DNA of 64,000 bases. Origin: Lytechinus pictus. Lineage: Eukaryota > Echinodermata > Echinoidea > Temnopleuroida > Toxopneustidae. The notes below the pieces were generated by a model. It saw only the letters and a list, made by a program, of their open reading frames with translations. It was not told the origin of the DNA and ran no database searches. The DNA lies in NCBI RefSeq assembly GCF_037042905.1, contig NC_087258.1, forward strand, positions 9,836,501-9,900,500, written 5' to 3'. Positions 45,797-57,175 of this stretch are shown here, one piece after another (the stretch's first letter is position 1; every line of letters begins with the position of its first letter). The position numbers and the translations under genes were made by a program.

Positions 45797-45829
45797 TACA
45801 TGGTTGCTAATTCCATCTTACCTAATAAG

Positions 45830-46390
45830 AAATGAAAAAAGGAATAGAAAAAAATATGTAAGAATATAATTCAGGAAGAATGTTTCAAGTGTGTGCCGTC
45901 AGTGCAGACGAAGCTCTGTTCGCCCTCGACAGAGAAGGGGATTGAAAGTGGATGCATTAGTCATGCAGAAAGCCATACTGAGGATGAAGAAAAAAAATAG
46001 AAGAAAAAATAGGTGAATGCAGTGTGAGGATGTTCAAGGCATATGCCAAAAATAGAAACATTAAGAAGAGGAACGAGAGAAATATTGAATATGTTTAATG
46101 TTAGAACAGAAAAAGAAAAGAAAATTGTTTTGTCTTGGGGGCAAAAGCAGGGTAGGAGGTACAGGAAATGCTTGATACAATGAAGACAGTTATAGAGGAT
46201 GTGTGTTCAGCTATTGGTGATGGTAGTAAAGTAAATAATGTAGTTAAAAGATTAAAAATACAATCAGTGATAGACACATTGTGCAGAAAAAATTAAATGA
46301 ACTTGCCAACAGTTGTGAGAGAATGGGTATATTTAACGGATTTGGAAAGGGAGTCACTGTCCAAAATGAATAATGTTACTTTAGTGGGTT
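45830..46390 (+). pseudogene. KYVRI and K segment with 30-bp deletion
   Basis: Contains the AAGAATATAATTCAGGAAG start (a stop in KYVRI), the SGCISHAESHTEDEE variant of K, frameshifts, and the same CTT-bounded 30-bp deletion as the copies at 31.66 and 47.2 kb. Confidence 0.65.
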
Positions 46391-46395
46391 ACACT

Positions 46396-47340
46396 TTATA
46401 GTAGGGCTAGCAGATCATGTGGGACAAAGAAAGACGGGAAATGGCGAGCGAGGCGGATTTCAAAAGAGATTAAAGAAGAAAAGAAGAGGCGTGAAGCGGA
46501 AATTAGTGTGAACGCAACCACATCAGATTCAGAGAGGGAAGGCAATAGTGGGGGAGATGTAGAGAGCGATGAAGTAGAAAGCAAGAACGAAGATAGCAGC
46601 GAAAGTGAAGAGGAGGCTGAGGAGCAAAAGGTGCCATCCCTCAGGATGCTAGTGCGCCACCCATCTACTGAAAACCAATTTGAGGTGACATGTTTTGTCA
46701 AGAAGCCCAGCCTGGGAAACACAATGCTGAAATGCGTATCCATTACCCAGAGACTTTTATAAATGTTCGGGGACAAAGCGTGCTGCACAAAAGAAAGATC
46801 AGCAAGTTCTACCCGCACGACGAGATGTCTGATTCTGAATAATTCAAAAATAATATGTTGTATTCACTTGAAAAGTGGATGAATTAATTATGCAGACAGT
46901 CATTCTGAGGATGAAGAAAAAAATAAATGGAAAAATAGAAGAAAAAATAGATGAATGCAGTGTGAGAATGTTCAAGGCATATGCCAAAACTAGAAACACA
47001 AAGACAAGGAATGAGAGAATGATGAATATGTTGAATGTTAGAAAAGAAAAGAAAAAAGAAAATTGTTTCGTCTTGGGGGCAAGAGCAGGGTAGGAGGTAC
47101 AGCTGAAAAATGCTCGATACAATGAAGACATTTATAGAGGATGTGTGTTCAGCTATTGGTGATGGTAGTAAAGTAAATAATGTAGTTAAAAAATCAAAAA
47201 TACAATCAGTGATAGACACATTGTGCAGAAAAAATTAAATGAACTTGCCAACAGTTGTGAGAGAATGGGTATATTTAACGGATTTGGAAAGGGAGTCACT
47301 GTCCAAAATGAATAATGTTACTTTAGTGGGTTACACTTTA
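46396..47340 (+). pseudogene. A copy 8 and K; recent duplicate of 31755-32700
   Basis: Carries the same five-base insertion after the ATG (46441) and the same ACCCAGAGAC loss as copy 2. Nearly identical to 31640-32575 over about 935 bp (for example GACATTTATAG versus GACAGTTATAG near 47132). Confidence 0.8.
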
Positions 47341-47344
47341 TAGT

Positions 47345-48984
47345 AGGGCTGTCAGATCAGGCGGGACAAAGAAAGACGGGAAATGGCGAAGCGGATTTCA
47401 AAAGAGATTGAAGAAGAAAAGAAGAGGCGTGAAGCGGAAATTAGTGTGAACGCAACCACATCAGATTCAGAGAGCAAAGGCAATAGTGGGGGAGATGTAG
47501 AGCGATGAAGTAGAAAGCAAGAACGAAGATAGCAGCGAAAGAGAAGAGGGGGCTGAGGAGCAAATGGTGCCATCCCTCAGGATGCTAGTGCGCCACCCAT
47601 CTACTGAAGACCAATTTGGGGTGACATGTTTCGTCAAGAAGCCCAGCCTGGGAAACACAATGCTGAAATGCGTATCCATTACCCAGAGACTTTTATAAGT
47701 GTTTGGGGGCAAAGCGTGCTGCACGAAAGAAAGATCAGCAAGTTCTACCCGCACGACGAGATGTCTGATTCTGAATAATTCAAAAATAATATGTTGTATT
47801 CGCTTGAAAAGTGGATGCATTAATTATGCAGACAGTCATTCTGAGGATGAAGAAAAAAATAAATGGAAAAATAGAAGAAAAAATAGATGAATGCAGTGTG
47901 AGAATGTTCAAGGCATATGCCAAAACTAGAAACACAAAGAAGAGGAATGAGAGAATGATGAATATGTTGAATGTTAGAAAAGAAAAGAAAAAGAAAATTG
48001 TTTTGTCTTGGGGGCAAAAGCAGGGTAGGAGGTACAGCTGAAGAAATGCTTGATACAATGAAGACAGTTATAGAGGATGTGTGTTCAGCTATTGGTGATG
48101 GTAGTAAAGTAAATAATGTAGTCAAAAGATCAAAAATACAATCAGTGATAGACACATTGTGCAGAAAAAATTCAACGAACTTTTGCAAAACTACAGGCGA
48201 GAGATCTTGCCAACAGTTGTAAGAGAATGGGTATATTCAACGGATTTGGAAAGGGAGTCACTGTCGAAAATGAATATTACTTTTGTGGGTTACACTTTAT
48301 AGTAGGGCTGTCAGATCAGGCGGGACAAACAAAGTATGGGAAGATATGGTATTTAACGAAGAACACGTAGGGGCGCAGAAGGTCAGAGTGGCCTCAAAAG
48401 GGGGAGAAGGTGGAGTAGTTAGATTAACAAGAACGGTGTATAAATCAAGGGGCAAAATGTCAGTTCCATGAGAACCCTAACAAGGGTAACAGGTTCAACA
48501 TGTTATTTCATAATGGAGGGGGTGTTTATTACTTAAGACATGATTTGAAGGATTTTTTGCAGACCAAAAGGAAGAAACCTTTCACTTAAAGCAGGTAGAA
48601 TTTCAATTTCATCTTATTTTCCCAGCATGTTTGTCCCATTGAAGACACTATTAGAAAAAAAAATTGTATCAAAATCCAAAACCCGAGTGATTTCGCACAC
48701 GTACGCAATCCGACTGATTAGTATAAGCCAGTACTACTAAGGCGAAAGAAGAGAAAACAAGTTGTAAATATTGTAGGGGTGGTATAGGTGAATAGAATTG
48801 AACGAAGAATTTCGTGAAAAAAAGAAAGCAATCACTGATCTTGAGAAAAAAATATTCCTGCTCAAAAAATGTGAGAAAAGACAACGAGTTACAAAGACGT
48901 AGGCAACAGAACCAAAGTTTTTGGAAAGGGAGTCAGTCGAAAATGAATAATGTTACTCTTGTGGGTTACACTTTATAGTAGGGC
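47345..48984 (+). pseudogene. A copy 9, then K-V-C
   Basis: A starts at ATG 47383 but loses two bases (GTAGAGCGATGAAG for GTAGAGAGCGATGAAG), giving an immediate TGA. It also has the SITQRLL-type loss. K and V follow in normal order; V is open over VTLYSRAVRSGGTNKVWEDM to KMSVP before a TGA. Confidence 0.7.
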
Positions 48985-49017
48985 TAGCATATCACACGGG
49001 ACAAAGAAAGACGGGAA

Positions 49018-49416
49018 ATGGTGAAGAAGATTTCAAAAGAGATTGAAGAAGAAAAGAAGAGGCGTGAAGCGGAAATTAGTGTGAACGCAACCACATCAGA
49101 TTCAGAGAGCGAAGGCAATAGTGGGGGAGATGTAGAGAGCGATGAAGGGGAAAGCAAAAACGAAGATAGCAGCTAAAGTGAAGAGGAGGCTGAGGAGCAA
49201 AAGGTGCCATCCCTCAGGATGCTAGTGCGCCACCCATCTACTGAAGATCAAATTGGGGTGACATGTTTTGTCAAGAAGCCCAGCCTGGGAAACACAATGC
49301 TGAAATGCGTATCCATTACCACGGAGACTTTTATAAATGTTCGGGGACAAAGCGTGCTGCACGAAAGAAAGATCAGCAAGTTCTACCCGCACGACGAGAT
49401 GTCTGATTCTGAATAA
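49018..49416 (+). pseudogene. A copy 10, single nonsense codon
   Basis: The full 132-codon frame is kept except for TAA at 49174-49176 (codon 53, GAA to TAA by one base change). It must have been intact until recently. Confidence 0.75.
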
Positions 49417-49434
49417 TTAAAAAAATAAAATGTT

Positions 49435-51048
49435 GTTTTCACTTGAAAAGTGGATGCATTAATTATGCAGACAGTCATTCCGAGGATGAAGGAAAAAAAA
49501 AAGAAAAAATAGAAGAAAAACTAGATGAATACAGTGTGAGGCTTGTCAAGGCATGTGCAAAAAATAGTAACACAAAGAAGAGGAATGAGAGAATATGTTG
49601 AATGTTAGAAAAGAAAAGAAAAAGAAAATTGTTTTGTCTTGGGGGCAAAAGCAGGGTAGGAGGTACAGCTGAAGAAATGCTCGACACAATGAAGACAGTT
49701 ATAGAGGATGTGTGTTCAGCTATTGGCGATGGTGGTAAAGTAAATAATGTAGTTAAAAAAATCAAAAATACAATCAGTGATAGACACATTGTGCAGAAAA
49801 AAATTCAACTTCTGCAAAACTACAGGCGAGAGATCTTGCCAACAGTTGTAAGAGAATGGGTATATTCAACGGATTTGGAAAGGGAGTCACTGTCGAAAAT
49901 GAATATTACTTTTGTGGGTTACACTTTATAGTAGGGCTGTCAGATCAGGCGGGACAAACAAAGTATGGGAAGATATGGTATTTAACGAAGAACACGTAGG
50001 GGCGCAGAAGGTTAGAGTGGCCTCAAAAGGGGGAGAAGGTGGAGTAGTTAGATTAATAAGAACGGTGTATAAATCAAGGGGCAAAATGTCAGTTCCATGA
50101 GAACCCTAAAAAGGGTAACAGGTTCAACATGTTATTTCATAATGGAGGGGGTGTTTATTACTTAAGACATGATTTGAAGGATTTTTTTGCAGACCATAAG
50201 GAAGAAACCTTTCACTTAAAGCAGGTAGAATTTCAATTTAATTTTATTTTCCCAGCATAATTGTCCCATTGAAGACACTGTTAGAAAAAAAAATTGTATC
50301 AAAATCCAAAACCCGAGTGATTTCGCACACGTACGCAATCCGACTGATTAGTATAAGCCAGTACTACTAAGGCAAAAGAAGAGGAGACAAGTTGTAAATA
50401 TTGTAGGGGTGGTATTGGTGAATAGAATTGAACGAAGAATTCTGTGAAAAAAAAGAAAGCAAACACTGATCTTGAGAAAAAAAATATTCCTGCTAAAAAA
50501 ATATGAGAAAAGACAACGAGTTACAAAGACGTAGGCAACAGAACCAAAGTTTTTGGAAAGGGAGTCAGTCGAAAATGAATAATGTTACTTTTGTGGGTTA
50601 CAATTTATAGTAGGGCTAGCAGATCACGCGGGACAAAAGAAAGACGGGAAATGGCGAAGCGATTTCAAAACAGATTGAAGAAGAAAAGAAGAGGCGTGAA
50701 GCGGAAATTAGTGTGAACGCAACCACATCAGATTCTGAGAGCGAGGGCAATAGTGGGGGAGATGTTGAGAGCGATGAAGGGGAAAGCAAGAACGAAGATA
50801 GCAGCGAAAGTGAAGAGGAGGCTGAGGAGCAAAAGGTGCCATCCCTCAGGATGCTAATGCGCCACCCATCTACTGAAGACCAATTTGGGGTGACATGTTT
50901 TGTCAAGAAGCCTAGCCTGGGAAACACAATGCTGAAATGCATATCCATTACCACGGAGACTTTCATAAATGTTTGGGGACAAAGCGTGTTGCACGAAAGA
51001 AAGATCAGCAAGTTCTACCCACACGACGAGATGTCTGATTCGGAATAA
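49435..51048 (+). pseudogene. unit K-V-C-A (copy 11), duplicate of copy 7
   Basis: K holds an open stretch 49602-49931 with GGKSRVGGTAEEMLDTMKTV. A starts at ATG 50654 and has the same one-base loss as copy 7, with the rest open to 51048. Confidence 0.75.
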
Positions 51049-51508
51049 TTCAAAAATAATATGTTGTTTTCACTTTTGATATTTGTAAATATTTGGACTC
51101 TTTATATCTGTATTTATATTACAGAATAAGAATGTATAATATATTCGTTCGCTGAAGACAGCAAATTTTGAAAGGCGGGGGTAATAAGACGGTTTCCCCC
51201 TTGAAAAAAAAGAATCTTATTATGAACGATGCTGTTATGAAATGTTATTATTTATTGTATGATGATTATGTAAAGATGTCATGTTGAGTCGTCACCCTGT
51301 TATCGTGAACTGAAGAATCTATCGGGTGATAGAGAGATTTTGAAAAGGAAAAATTGATTCTAGAACCCCGGATTTTTAAAATGAGGGTTTTGTAGGAAAT
51401 TACATTCAAGGGGTACTTTAATATTTAATGGATATAATTTAAATGATCTTAAAAAATGTAAATGATCTTAAAAAATGAAAATACATATTTCTGCCATCAC
51501 TTTCATAG
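51049..51508 (+). other. trailer T5 and intron-like sequence
   Basis: Same as 44730-45189: degenerate LTR-like start (TAATAAGACGGTTTCC), no promoter, then intron-like DNA ending CTTTCATAG. Confidence 0.6.
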
Positions 51509-51814
51509 GAACCGGAGTCAGCATTTGGAGTTGAGACTGGTGAAGGTGACATCAACGAACTCCTGGATGCCATCAGATGTGGTTTCCACGAGATAGAAGA
51601 GAAGAAGCTGGCTGCTGAGAAGAGGGCTCAGACCATCGAGCAAAAAAACCTTGATTTAGCCACAAGCATTCAGATCTTGGAGCAGGAGCTAGCTGAAGCC
51701 AGAGAACAGGGTTCAAGTCTTAAGAAACAAACAAGAGTGGTGGGAGGCACAGCAGTTGGAAAGTTAGCAATCACAAAAAGAATGGAAGAAGAGTTCTTAC
51801 AAACAAACTCATGA
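51509..51814 (+). CDS. coiled-coil exon, copy 2 (101 open codons)
   Basis: Open from the acceptor through the coiled coil and on into RVVGGTAVGKLAITKRMEEE, ending at TGA 51812-51814. In the next frame the coding sense continues (THEITSLISDKHSPKNLF, DSPWYKGLCVHTWLLIPSYL) into NRKKYVRI and module K. This exon is therefore an alternative upstream partner of K, not a random insertion. Confidence 0.55.
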   Translation, partial: EPESAFGVETGEGDINELLDAIRCGFHEIEEKKLAAEKRAQTIEQKNLDLATSIQILEQELAEAREQGSSLKKQTRVVGGTAVGKLAITKRMEEEFLQTNS

Positions 51815-52535
51815 GATAACTAGTTTGATATCAGACAAGCATTGTCCAAAGAATTTTTTTAGGTATGACAGTCCATGGTACAAAGGCCTATGTGTCCATA
51901 CATGGTTGCTAATTCCATCTTACCTAATAAGAAATGAAAAAAGGAATAGAAAAAAATATGTAAGAATATAATTCAGGAAGAACGTTTCAAGTGTGTGCCG
52001 TCAGTGCAGACGAAGCTCTGTTCGCCCTCGACAGAGAAGGGGATTGAAAGTGGATGCATTAGTCATGCAGAAAGCCATACTGAGGATGAAGAAAAAAAAT
52101 AGAAGAAAAAATAGGTGAATGCAGTGTGAGGATGTTCAAGGCATATGCCAAAAATAGAAACATAAAAAAGAGGAATGAGAGAAATATTGAATATGTTTAA
52201 TGTTAGAAAAGAAAAAGAAAAGAAAATTGTTTTGTCTTGGGGGCAAAAGCAGGGTAGGAGGTACAGCTGAAGAAATGCTTGATACAATGAAGACAGTTAT
52301 AGAGGATGTGTGTTCAGCTATTGGTGATGGTAGTAAAGTAAATAATGTAGTTAAAAGATTAAAATACAAACAGTGATAGAAATATCGTACAGAAAAAATT
52401 CAATGAACTTCTACAAAACTACAGGCGAGAGATCTTGCCAACAGTTGTGAGAGAATGGGTATATTTCAGGGATTTGGAAAGGGAGTCACTGTCAAAAATG
52501 AATAATGCTACTTTTGTGGGTTACACTTTATAGTA
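51815..52535 (+). pseudogene. link segment and K, broken
   Basis: Continuation of the coiled-coil exon in another frame, then KYVRI with a stop, RKNVSSVCRQCRRSSV, and K with frameshifts (SGCISHAESHTEDEE). Confidence 0.6.
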
Positions 52536-52572
52536 GGGCTAGCAGATCACGCGGGACAAAGAAAGACGGGAA

Positions 52573-52971
52573 ATGGCGAAGCGGATTTCAAAAGAGATTG
52601 AAGAAGAAAAGAAGAGGCGTGAAGTGGAAATTAGTGTGAACGCAACCACATCAGATTCAGAGAGCGAAGGCAATAGTGGGGGAGATGTAGAGAGCGATGA
52701 AGGGGAAAGCAAGAACGAAGATAGCAGCGAAAGTGAAGAGGAGGCTGAGGAGCAAAAGGTGCCATCCCTCAGGATGCTAGTGCGCCACCCATCTACTGAA
52801 GATCAAATTGGGGTGACATGTTTTGTCAAGAAGCCCAGCCTGGGAAACACAACGCTGAAATGCGTATCCATTACCACGGAGACTTTTATAAATGTTCGGG
52901 GACAAAGCGTGCTGCACGAAAGAAAGATCAGCAAGTTCTACCCGCACGACGAGATGTCTGATTCTGAATAA
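52573..52971 (+). CDS. acidic module A, intact copy 12 (132 aa)
   Basis: Open from ATG to TAA. Its sequence is closest to the consensus of all copies: KRISKEIEEEKKRREVEISV, VESDEGESKNEDSSESEEEA, VPSLRMLVRHPSTEDQIGVT, SVLHERKISKFYPHDEMSD. It is followed directly by a K module rather than a trailer. Confidence 0.65.
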   Translation: MAKRISKEIEEEKKRREVEISVNATTSDSESEGNSGGDVESDEGESKNEDSSESEEEAEEQKVPSLRMLVRHPSTEDQIGVTCFVKKPSLGNTTLKCVSITTETFINVRGQSVLHERKISKFYPHDEMSDSE

Positions 52972-52996
52972 TTAAAAAATAATATGTTGTATTCAC

Positions 52997-53428
52997 TTGA
53001 AAAGTGGATGCATTAATTATGCAGACAGTCATTCCGAGGATGAAGGAAAAAAACATGAAAAAATAGAAGAAAAACTAGATGAATGCAGTGTGAGGCTTGT
53101 CAAGGCATGTGCCAAAAATAGAAACACAAAGATGAGGAATGAGAGAATGATGAATATGTTGAATGTTAGAAAAGAAAGTGAAAATTGTTTTTTTCTTGGG
53201 GGCAAAAGCAGGGTAGGAGGTACAGCTGAAGAAATGCTCGACACAATGAAGACAGTTATAGAGGATGTGTGTTCAGCTATTGGTGATGGTAGTAAAGTAA
53301 ATAATGTAGTTAAAAAAATCAAAAATACAATCAGTTATAGACATATCGTACAGAAAAAATTAAATGAACTTCTGCAAAACTACAGGCGAGAGATCTTGCC
53401 AACAGTTGTGAGAGAATGGGTACATTAA
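52997..53428 (+). CDS. module K, longest open copy (143 codons, no ATG at start)
   Basis: The longest uninterrupted K frame. It opens after a TAA, and the first in-frame codons read LKSGCINYADSHSEDEGKK, so translation would need an upstream exon or internal start. It contains a coiled coil (EKIEEKLDECSVRLVKACAK), a glycine-rich link (FLGGKSRVGGTAEEMLDTMK), a second helical region (VNNVVKKIKNTI, VQKKLNELLQNYRREILPTV) and ends VVREWVH. Function unknown. Confidence 0.5.
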   Translation: MKSGCINYADSHSEDEGKKHEKIEEKLDECSVRLVKACAKNRNTKMRNERMMNMLNVRKESENCFFLGGKSRVGGTAEEMLDTMKTVIEDVCSAIGDGSKVNNVVKKIKNTISYRHIVQKKLNELLQNYRREILPTVVREWVH

Positions 53429-53462
53429 ACAGATTTGGAAAGGGAGTCACTGTCGAAAATGA

Positions 53463-54946
53463 ATAATATTACTTTTGTGGGTTACACTTTACAGTAGGGC
53501 TAGCAGATCAGGCGGGACAAACAAAGTACGAGAAGATATGGTATTTAACAGAGAACACGTAGGGGCGCAGAAGGTTGGAGTGGCGTCAAAAGGGGGAGAA
53601 GGTGGAGTAGTTACATTAATAAGAACAGTGTATAAATCAAGGGGCAAAATGTTAGTTCCATGAGAACCCTAGAAGGGTAACAGGTTGAACATCTTATTTC
53701 ATAATGGAGGGGGTGTTTATTATTTAAGACATGATTTGAAGGATTTTTCTGCAGACCATTGGAAAAGACAACTTGTTACCTAAAGCTGGTAGACTCCGAT
53801 CTAAAATGTTCCACAATTCTTAACTGGGTGTAGGGCTTTCGGGTTAGTCAATAAGTATGTAACAGCGCCTTTGTGGCGAGAAATGGAGGGTATTAAAGGA
53901 CAACAGAACTACCATGGACAAGAGATACAAAATAGTGTTGACAAAATTTGAAGAAAACAAGGGACAGACAGACTTTGCATTTCAGACAGACAGACTCTGA
54001 GTTCATCTTTCTTGTAAGAAACAAGTAAGTGATTGTTGGAGGCACTGCATTTGGGAAGTCAGTAAACACAAAAAGAATGGATGAAGAGTTCTTGCAAAGC
54101 AAGGGACAGACTTTCTATCTGAGACAGATTCTGAGTTCATCTTTCTTGTAAGAAACAAGTGATCGTTGGAGGCACTGCAGGTGGAAAGTAAGCAATCACA
54201 AAACGATATAATATTACTTTTGTGGGTTACACTTTAAAGTAAGGCTAGCAGATCAGGCGGGACAATCAGTATGGGAAGATATGGTATTTAACAGAGAACA
54301 CGTAGGGGCGCAGAAGGTTGGAGTGGCATCAAAAGGGGAGAAGGTGGAGTAGTTAGATAAATAAGAACGGTGTATAAATCAGGCGCAAAATGTTAGTTCC
54401 ACGAGAACCCTTCAAGGGTAACAGGTGCAACATGTTATTTCATAATGGAGGGGGTGTTTATTATTTAAGACATGATTTGAAGGATTTTTCTGCAGACCAT
54501 TGGAAAAGACAACTTGTAACCTAAAGCTGGTAGAGTCTGAACTATGTTCCACAATTCTTAACTGGGTGTAGGGCTTTTGGGTTAGTCAATAAGTATGTAA
54601 CAGCGCCTTTGTGGCGAGAAATGGAGGGTATTAAAGGACAACAGAACTACCATGGACAAGAGATACAAAATAGTGTTGACAAAATTTGAAGAAAACAAGG
54701 GACCGCCAGACTTTGCATTTCAGACAGACAGACTCTGAGTTCATCTTTCTTGTAAGAAACAAGTAAGTGATTGTTGGAGGCACTGCATTTGGGAAGTCAG
54801 TAAACACAAAAAGAATGGATGAAGAGTTCTTGCAAAGCAAGGGACAGACTTTCTATCTGAGACAGATTCTGAGTTCATCTTTCTTGTAAGAAACAAGTGA
54901 TCGTTGGAGGTACTGCAGTTGGAAAGTCAGCAATCACAAAACGATA
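53463..54946 (+). repeat. about 740-bp tandem duplication (V plus a VGGTAFGK fragment)
   Basis: TAATATTACTTTTGTGGG starts at 53463, 54199 and 54947, giving two units of 736 and 748 bp and the start of a third. Each unit has the first half of V followed by a segment with IVGGTAFGKSVNTKRMDEEF, related to RVVGGTAVGKLAITKRMEEE of the coiled-coil exon, and an internal repeat of TTTCTTGTAAGAAACAAGTGA. Confidence 0.8.
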
Positions 54947-55690
54947 TAATATTACTTTTGTGGGTTACACTTTAAAGTAAGGCTAGCAGATCAGGCGGGA
55001 CAAACAAAGTATGGGAAGATATGGTATTTAACAGAGAAAACGTAGGGGCGCAAAAGGTTGGAGTGGCATCAAAAGGGGAGAAGGTGGAGTAGTTAGATAA
55101 ATAAGAACGGTGTATAAATCAGGGGCAAAATGTTAGTTCCAAGAGAACCCTTCAAGGGTAACAGGTGCAACATGTTATTTCATAATGGAGGGGGTGTTTA
55201 TTATTTAAGACATGATTTGAAGGATTTTTTTTAACACCAAAAGGAAGAAACCTTTCACTTAAAGCAGGTAGAATTTCAATTTCATTTTATTTTCCCAGCA
55301 TGTTTGTCCCATTGAAGACACCGTTAGAAAAAAAATTGTATCAAAATCCAAAACCCGAGTGATTTCGCACACGTACGCAACCCGACTGATTAGTATAAGC
55401 CAGTACTACTAAGGCAAAAGAAGAGAAGACAAGTTGTAATTATTGTAGGGGTGGTATTGGTGAATAGAATTGAACGAAGAATTGCGTGAAAAAAAGAAAG
55501 CAATCACTGATCTTGAGAAAAAAAATATCCCTGCTCAAAAAATGTGAGAAAAGACAACGAGTTACAAAGACGTAGGCAACAGAACCAAAGTTTTTGGAAA
55601 GGGAGTCAGTCGAAAATGAATAATGCTACTTTTGTGGGTTACACTTTATAGTAGGGCTAGCAGATCACACGGGACAAAGAAAGATGGGAA
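54947..55690 (+). pseudogene. V-C segment upstream of A copy 13
   Basis: V and C in normal order with indels; complete to the A start. Confidence 0.65.
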
Positions 55691-56119
55691 ATGGCGAAGC
55701 GGATTTCAAAAGAGATTGAAGAAGAAAAGAAGAGGCGTGAAGTGGAAATTAGTGTGAACGCAACCACATCAGATTCAGAGAGCAAAGGCAATAGTGGGGA
55801 AGATGTAGAGAGCGATGACGGGGAAAGCAAGAACGAAGATAGCAGCGAAAGTGAAGAGGAGGCTGAGGAGCCAAAGGTGCCATCCCTCAGGATGCTAGGG
55901 CGCCACCCATCTACTGAAGACCAATTTGGGGTGACATGTTTTGTCAAGATGCCCAGCCTGGGAAACACAATACTGAAATGCGTATCCATTACCACAGAGA
56001 CTTTTAAAATGTTCGGGGACAAAGCGTGCTGCACGAAGGAAAGATCAGCAAGTTCTACCCGCACGACGAGATGTCTGATTCTAAATAATTCAAAAATAAT
56101 ATGTTGTTTTCACTTTTGA
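55691..56119 (+). pseudogene. A copy 13, C-terminal frameshift
   Basis: Starts at ATG 55691 and is open through the acidic tract and FVKMPSLG. A one-base loss (TTTTAAAATGTTC for TTTTATAAATGTTC) changes the last part, and the frame runs to 56119. Confidence 0.7.
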
Positions 56120-56485
56120 TATTTGTACTCTTTATATGCATTTATATTACAGAATAAGAATGTATAATATATTCCTTCGCTGAGGACAGCAAATTTTGAA
56201 AGGCGGGGGTAATGTGACGGTCCCCCCCCCCTTAAAAAAAAATCTTATTATGAACAATGCTGTTATGAAATATTATTTATTGTATGATGATTATGTAAAG
56301 ATGTCATGTTGAGTCATCACCCTGTTATTGTGAACTGAAGAATTGGTATTATATTTCTCAGTTATAATGTATTCCAGGGAAGCTGGCTGATTGTTAAGTA
56401 AGCAAGTTTCAGGAATCATTGTTTTATACGTCCCGTGATAGATAGGTATTTGGACTCTTTATATATGTATTTTTATTACAGAATA
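56120..56485 (+). promoter_or_regulatory. trailer T6, promoter truncated
   Basis: Same structure as T3 at 38425: purine tract, TGTGACGGTCCCCCC, then truncated at GTGATAGATAGG and fused to TATTTGGACTCTTTATATATG and module X. Confidence 0.65.
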
Positions 56486-56627
56486 TTACAGCCACTTTAT
56501 ATGTTTGTCATTTTGCCTCCGACGAAGATTCTGCTAGGATCGAAAGCTTAGGCCCCTTTTTGACTTTATAATTTACTCCATTGGCTCTCTTTTATTAGAT
56601 AAGCAGTTTTCAGCAGCTTCTTTTTGC
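56486..56627. mobile_element. 142-bp insertion with 7-bp target duplication
   Basis: CAGAATA flanks both sides (56479-56485, 56628-56634); the sister sequence near 38816 has one CAGAATA and no insert. It contains CTCCGACGAAGATTCTGC and GGATCGAAAGCTTAGG, a pattern I associate loosely with Penelope-like or LINE tails. The family is not established. Confidence 0.8.
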
Positions 56628-56799
56628 CAGAATAAGAATGTATAATATTGTAACCACCAATCAGAATAGCCATCTCACTGCAAAAGAGTATTTGCATCAT
56701 ATCCTGAATTGAATTACCATTTAAGAAGGGTACATCATATGACTTGCCTTATTCGCTGTGAGAGATGTAATTATGAGACAGACAGACAGACGATAGACT

Positions 56800-56988
56800 A
56801 TGAGGCAACATTATAAACAACACCACAGAGCACATGTTAAGGAAGTAGACACACTACGATCCAGCCTAACATCGCCTAAGGAAAAGATGGAAGAGCAGAA
56901 TCGACAGGAAAGAATTGAGAAGAGGAGAAAGGAGATCGAAGAAGAGAAGGAGGAAGAGAGGAACAGACAAGTGCACCTACACCTCTAG
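56800..56988 (+). CDS. module X copy 2: charged coiled-coil ORF (62 aa)
   Basis: Same coiled coil as at 38961 but with the upstream part cut by TAG (ACGATAGAC). Here the donor TTTGAGA|GTAAGT (57005/57006) is intact. Using it, a different frame (ending TSAPTPLGLLALR) would join PC4 in phase, while the coiled-coil frame itself ends at TAG 56986-56988. Which frame was coding is unresolved. Confidence 0.45.
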   Translation: MRQHYKQHHRAHVKEVDTLRSSLTSPKEKMEEQNRQERIEKRRKEIEEEKEEERNRQVHLHL

Positions 56989-57175
56989 GACTCCTTGCTT
57001 TGAGAGTAAGTGTCAACTTCAATATTATTTGCTGATAAAAGATATATTTTTGTTAGTATGTATTCTTGTTAAGCTAAAGAATGACTTTTATATAAATAAA
57101 TATTTTGCATGAGTGAATATAACAAGCAACCTTTCAATCGCCTAATCAGAACAATTTAACATTGTTTCTTTACAG

